Translations under genes and position numbers: made by a program
NCBI GenBank assembly: GCA_009829735.1
Contig: CM020620.1
Location: forward strand, 10,175,794 to 10,239,793
Direction of reading: 5' to 3'
Length of the DNA stretch: 64,000 bases
Source of the DNA: Pyropia yezoensis
Taxonomy: Eukaryota > Rhodophyta > Bangiophyceae > Bangiales > Bangiaceae
Part shown: piece by piece, positions 63,101 to 64,000 of the stretch
Layout of the letters: each line of letters opens with the position of its first letter
How positions within the stretch are numbered: position 1 is the stretch's first letter
Notes under the pieces: model-generated
What the model was told of the DNA's origin: nothing
Databases searched by the model: none
The model's input: only the letters and a program-made list of their open reading frames with translations

Positions 63101-63888
63101 GGGACTCCGGCATTGGAGTCCATCGTGCCAAGGGCAACATACACTTGGTGCTTGCGAGCAAGACGGGGGTTAGGGTGCACCAACCCGTTCCCCGAAAAAT
63201 CAGTTACAACATCAACGTGCGCCACCGAGTTGGGGGGCAACGTGACTTTACGGGCTAGACGCAGGGTAGCAGTAAACCCTTCCCTCACAGAGCAAACAGG
63301 CTTCGACTGTGAGACTGTCACAGGAGCTACAGACTTTCCCTTACCAAGGATGGGGATAGTCTCCCCATTCATCAACTTGACCCAGTACTCAGGGCCACAA
63401 ATCAAAGGCACTTGTGTAACAACATAAGGGGTACCCAGAAGCAGGGGTACCGATATATTCTCAACTACGCCATAGGTCACGTCGACCTCATGGGTCCCCA
63501 ACCTAGTTGGTAGGGTCACGGCACCAACGATGGGAAGTACCCCACCATTGATGTAAATCATATGGTCAGCTTTGGACCTCCAGCGTTGGAGCTTCATCTC
63601 CTTTGGTAATAGCGACTTGCGTATCAAGGAGGCTCCTGACCCGGTATCAAGCACGATACGGGCACAACAGGCGCGGCCGGGGGCAAGTTGCACCCGTCCA
63701 GCCACCTGGAAGTTCTCACCCGTCAGCACCGCGATGACCCGACGTGGGTTTACGTTCTTGGGGAGTCCTACCCGAGGTGGGCGGACTCCCTTAGGTCGCC
63801 GCAGTATCCGGCACGGTTGGTTCGTCCTCCTGGCCCACTTGGCCGAGGCTGCCGTTGTGAGCTTCGGACGACCAGCCCCAACGGTCAT
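59906..63888 (-). mobile_element. Ty3/gypsy chromovirus pol (protease, RT, RNase H, integrase, chromodomain)
   Basis: Starts at the ATG at 63888. Domains in order: aspartic protease (VLDTGSGASL, Asp at about 81), reverse transcriptase (FCIDYRKLNESTVKDSYPLP, FSTLDCNAGYWQIP, YLDDIIVFS at about 523) and RNase H (ILDVDASYDQLG, TELEGLAVVWAV). The integrase HHCC domain follows and is interrupted by one in-frame TAG (61156-61158). The integrase core has MDILGPL, LSDNGPQF and NGQVERFN (D, D, E). The frame then runs off near 60150; the chromodomain (EYVFDKFIDHGW ... RVRWFGYKAKDDTWEYVEDLP) continues in the -1 frame to a stop at 59906. Apart from one stop and one shift the pol looks intact, so it is young or under sequence error. 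It encodes reverse transcription and targeted integration; chromodomains steer insertion to modified histones. No LTR was found within the window. Confidence 0.93.
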
Positions 63889-64000
63889 TCGTTTCCCGCC
63901 GACTTGGCGTCCGAATCTGAGGGCGGGGAGGAAGACGACGAGTCCGAGGACGACGTGTCCGCCTCCTCCGCCGAGGGTGTGGCGACCGCAACGACCGGTC
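63885..64000 (-). CDS. 3' end of the gypsy gag ORF (partial, leaves the window)
   Basis: One frame upstream of pol reads an acidic, Ser-rich tail (SAEEADTSSSDSSSSPPSD) ending in a TGA that overlaps the pol ATG as ATGA (63888-63885). Pol may therefore be expressed by termination-reinitiation or by -1 frameshifting. The rest of gag lies beyond position 64000. Confidence 0.55.
   Translation of the reverse strand, partial: PVVAVATPSAEEADTSSSDSSSSSPPSDSDAKSAGNE

Larger units (their letters stand above)
57057..63909. repeat. Array of small hairpins with NA[C/G]TT loops
   Basis: Perfect stems of 3-11 bp close a 5-base loop of the form N-A-[C/G]-T-T on the + strand, or its reverse complement. Verified examples by start of the left arm: 57364, 57828 (8 bp, AACTT), 57920 (8 bp, GACTT), 58016 (7 bp, AAGTT), 58285, 58493, 58711 (11 bp, TAGTT), 58849, 58879, 59172, 59319, 59392, 59432, 59526, 59862, 60508, 60572, 60742, 61078, 61152 (10 bp, CAGTT), 61341, 61402, 62709, 62868, 63832, 63897. 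They cover both opposing ORFs and the spacer. A larger stem, CTAGCACAC with GTGTGCTAG, encloses one of them at about 57059-57096. Confidence 0.85.

Overview
The window looks like nuclear DNA of a GC-rich, intron-poor eukaryote. The best guess is a bangiophyte red alga of the Porphyra/Pyropia type. This is inferred from long single-exon genes with Ala/Gly/Pro homopolymer tracts, very high GC, a MYB domain ending in THSQKY, and abundant LTR-retrotransposon debris. No database search was possible, so the assignment is an inference.

Layout. 1-2626 is a lower-quality second copy of 7431-10095 and ends in an exactly 500-base N gap (2627-3126), so it may be a false duplication in the assembly. 4400-6826 (minus) is a decayed copia-like gag/protease relic. 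A gene-rich stretch follows: an ANTH-like protein (8802-10514, +), a SETD3-type SET methyltransferase (11130-13169, -) divergent from an EAPP-family protein (13878-14693, +), a MYB-like THSQKY factor (15539-17287, -), a UBP6/USP14 proteasomal deubiquitinase (20181-21995, +), a glutathione S-transferase (22528-23211, -), an unrecognised protein with two copies of a WNRLE...GNAAP motif (25686-27566, +), a CobW/ZNG1-type zinc chaperone GTPase (29848-31743, +) and a large low-complexity KH-domain protein (33024-37088, -).

From about 37 kb the window is mostly non-genic and repeat-rich. It holds several foldback/TIR elements that look like MITEs: 23824-24280 and 43541-43997 (one family, both about 457 bp), the twin 115-bp hairpins at 32554-32787, 42289-42938, and 43281-43425. 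Most carry CCAAT/ATTGG pentamers in their interior. A perfectly identical 92-bp repeat lies at 32461 and 40946. At 45475-46199 (-) an unrecognised protein-like sequence is split by a frame change.

The right third is mobile DNA. 47757-49964 is a truncated chromovirus (integrase plus chromodomain). 51935-53239 (-) is a tyrosine recombinase of Crypton type, head-to-head with a small gene (53794-54543, +) whose C-terminal half looks like a GCR1_C DNA-binding domain. 57057-64000 is a Ty3/gypsy chromovirus pol (-) facing a long unknown ORF (+) tail-to-tail.

The most unusual signal is in this last element. It is saturated with short perfect hairpins whose loop is nearly always a pentamer of form NA[C/G]TT on the + strand (or its reverse complement), with stems of 3-11 bp. 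They run through both opposing ORFs and the spacer between them. I verified about 30 by hand, and I did not notice the pattern elsewhere in the window.
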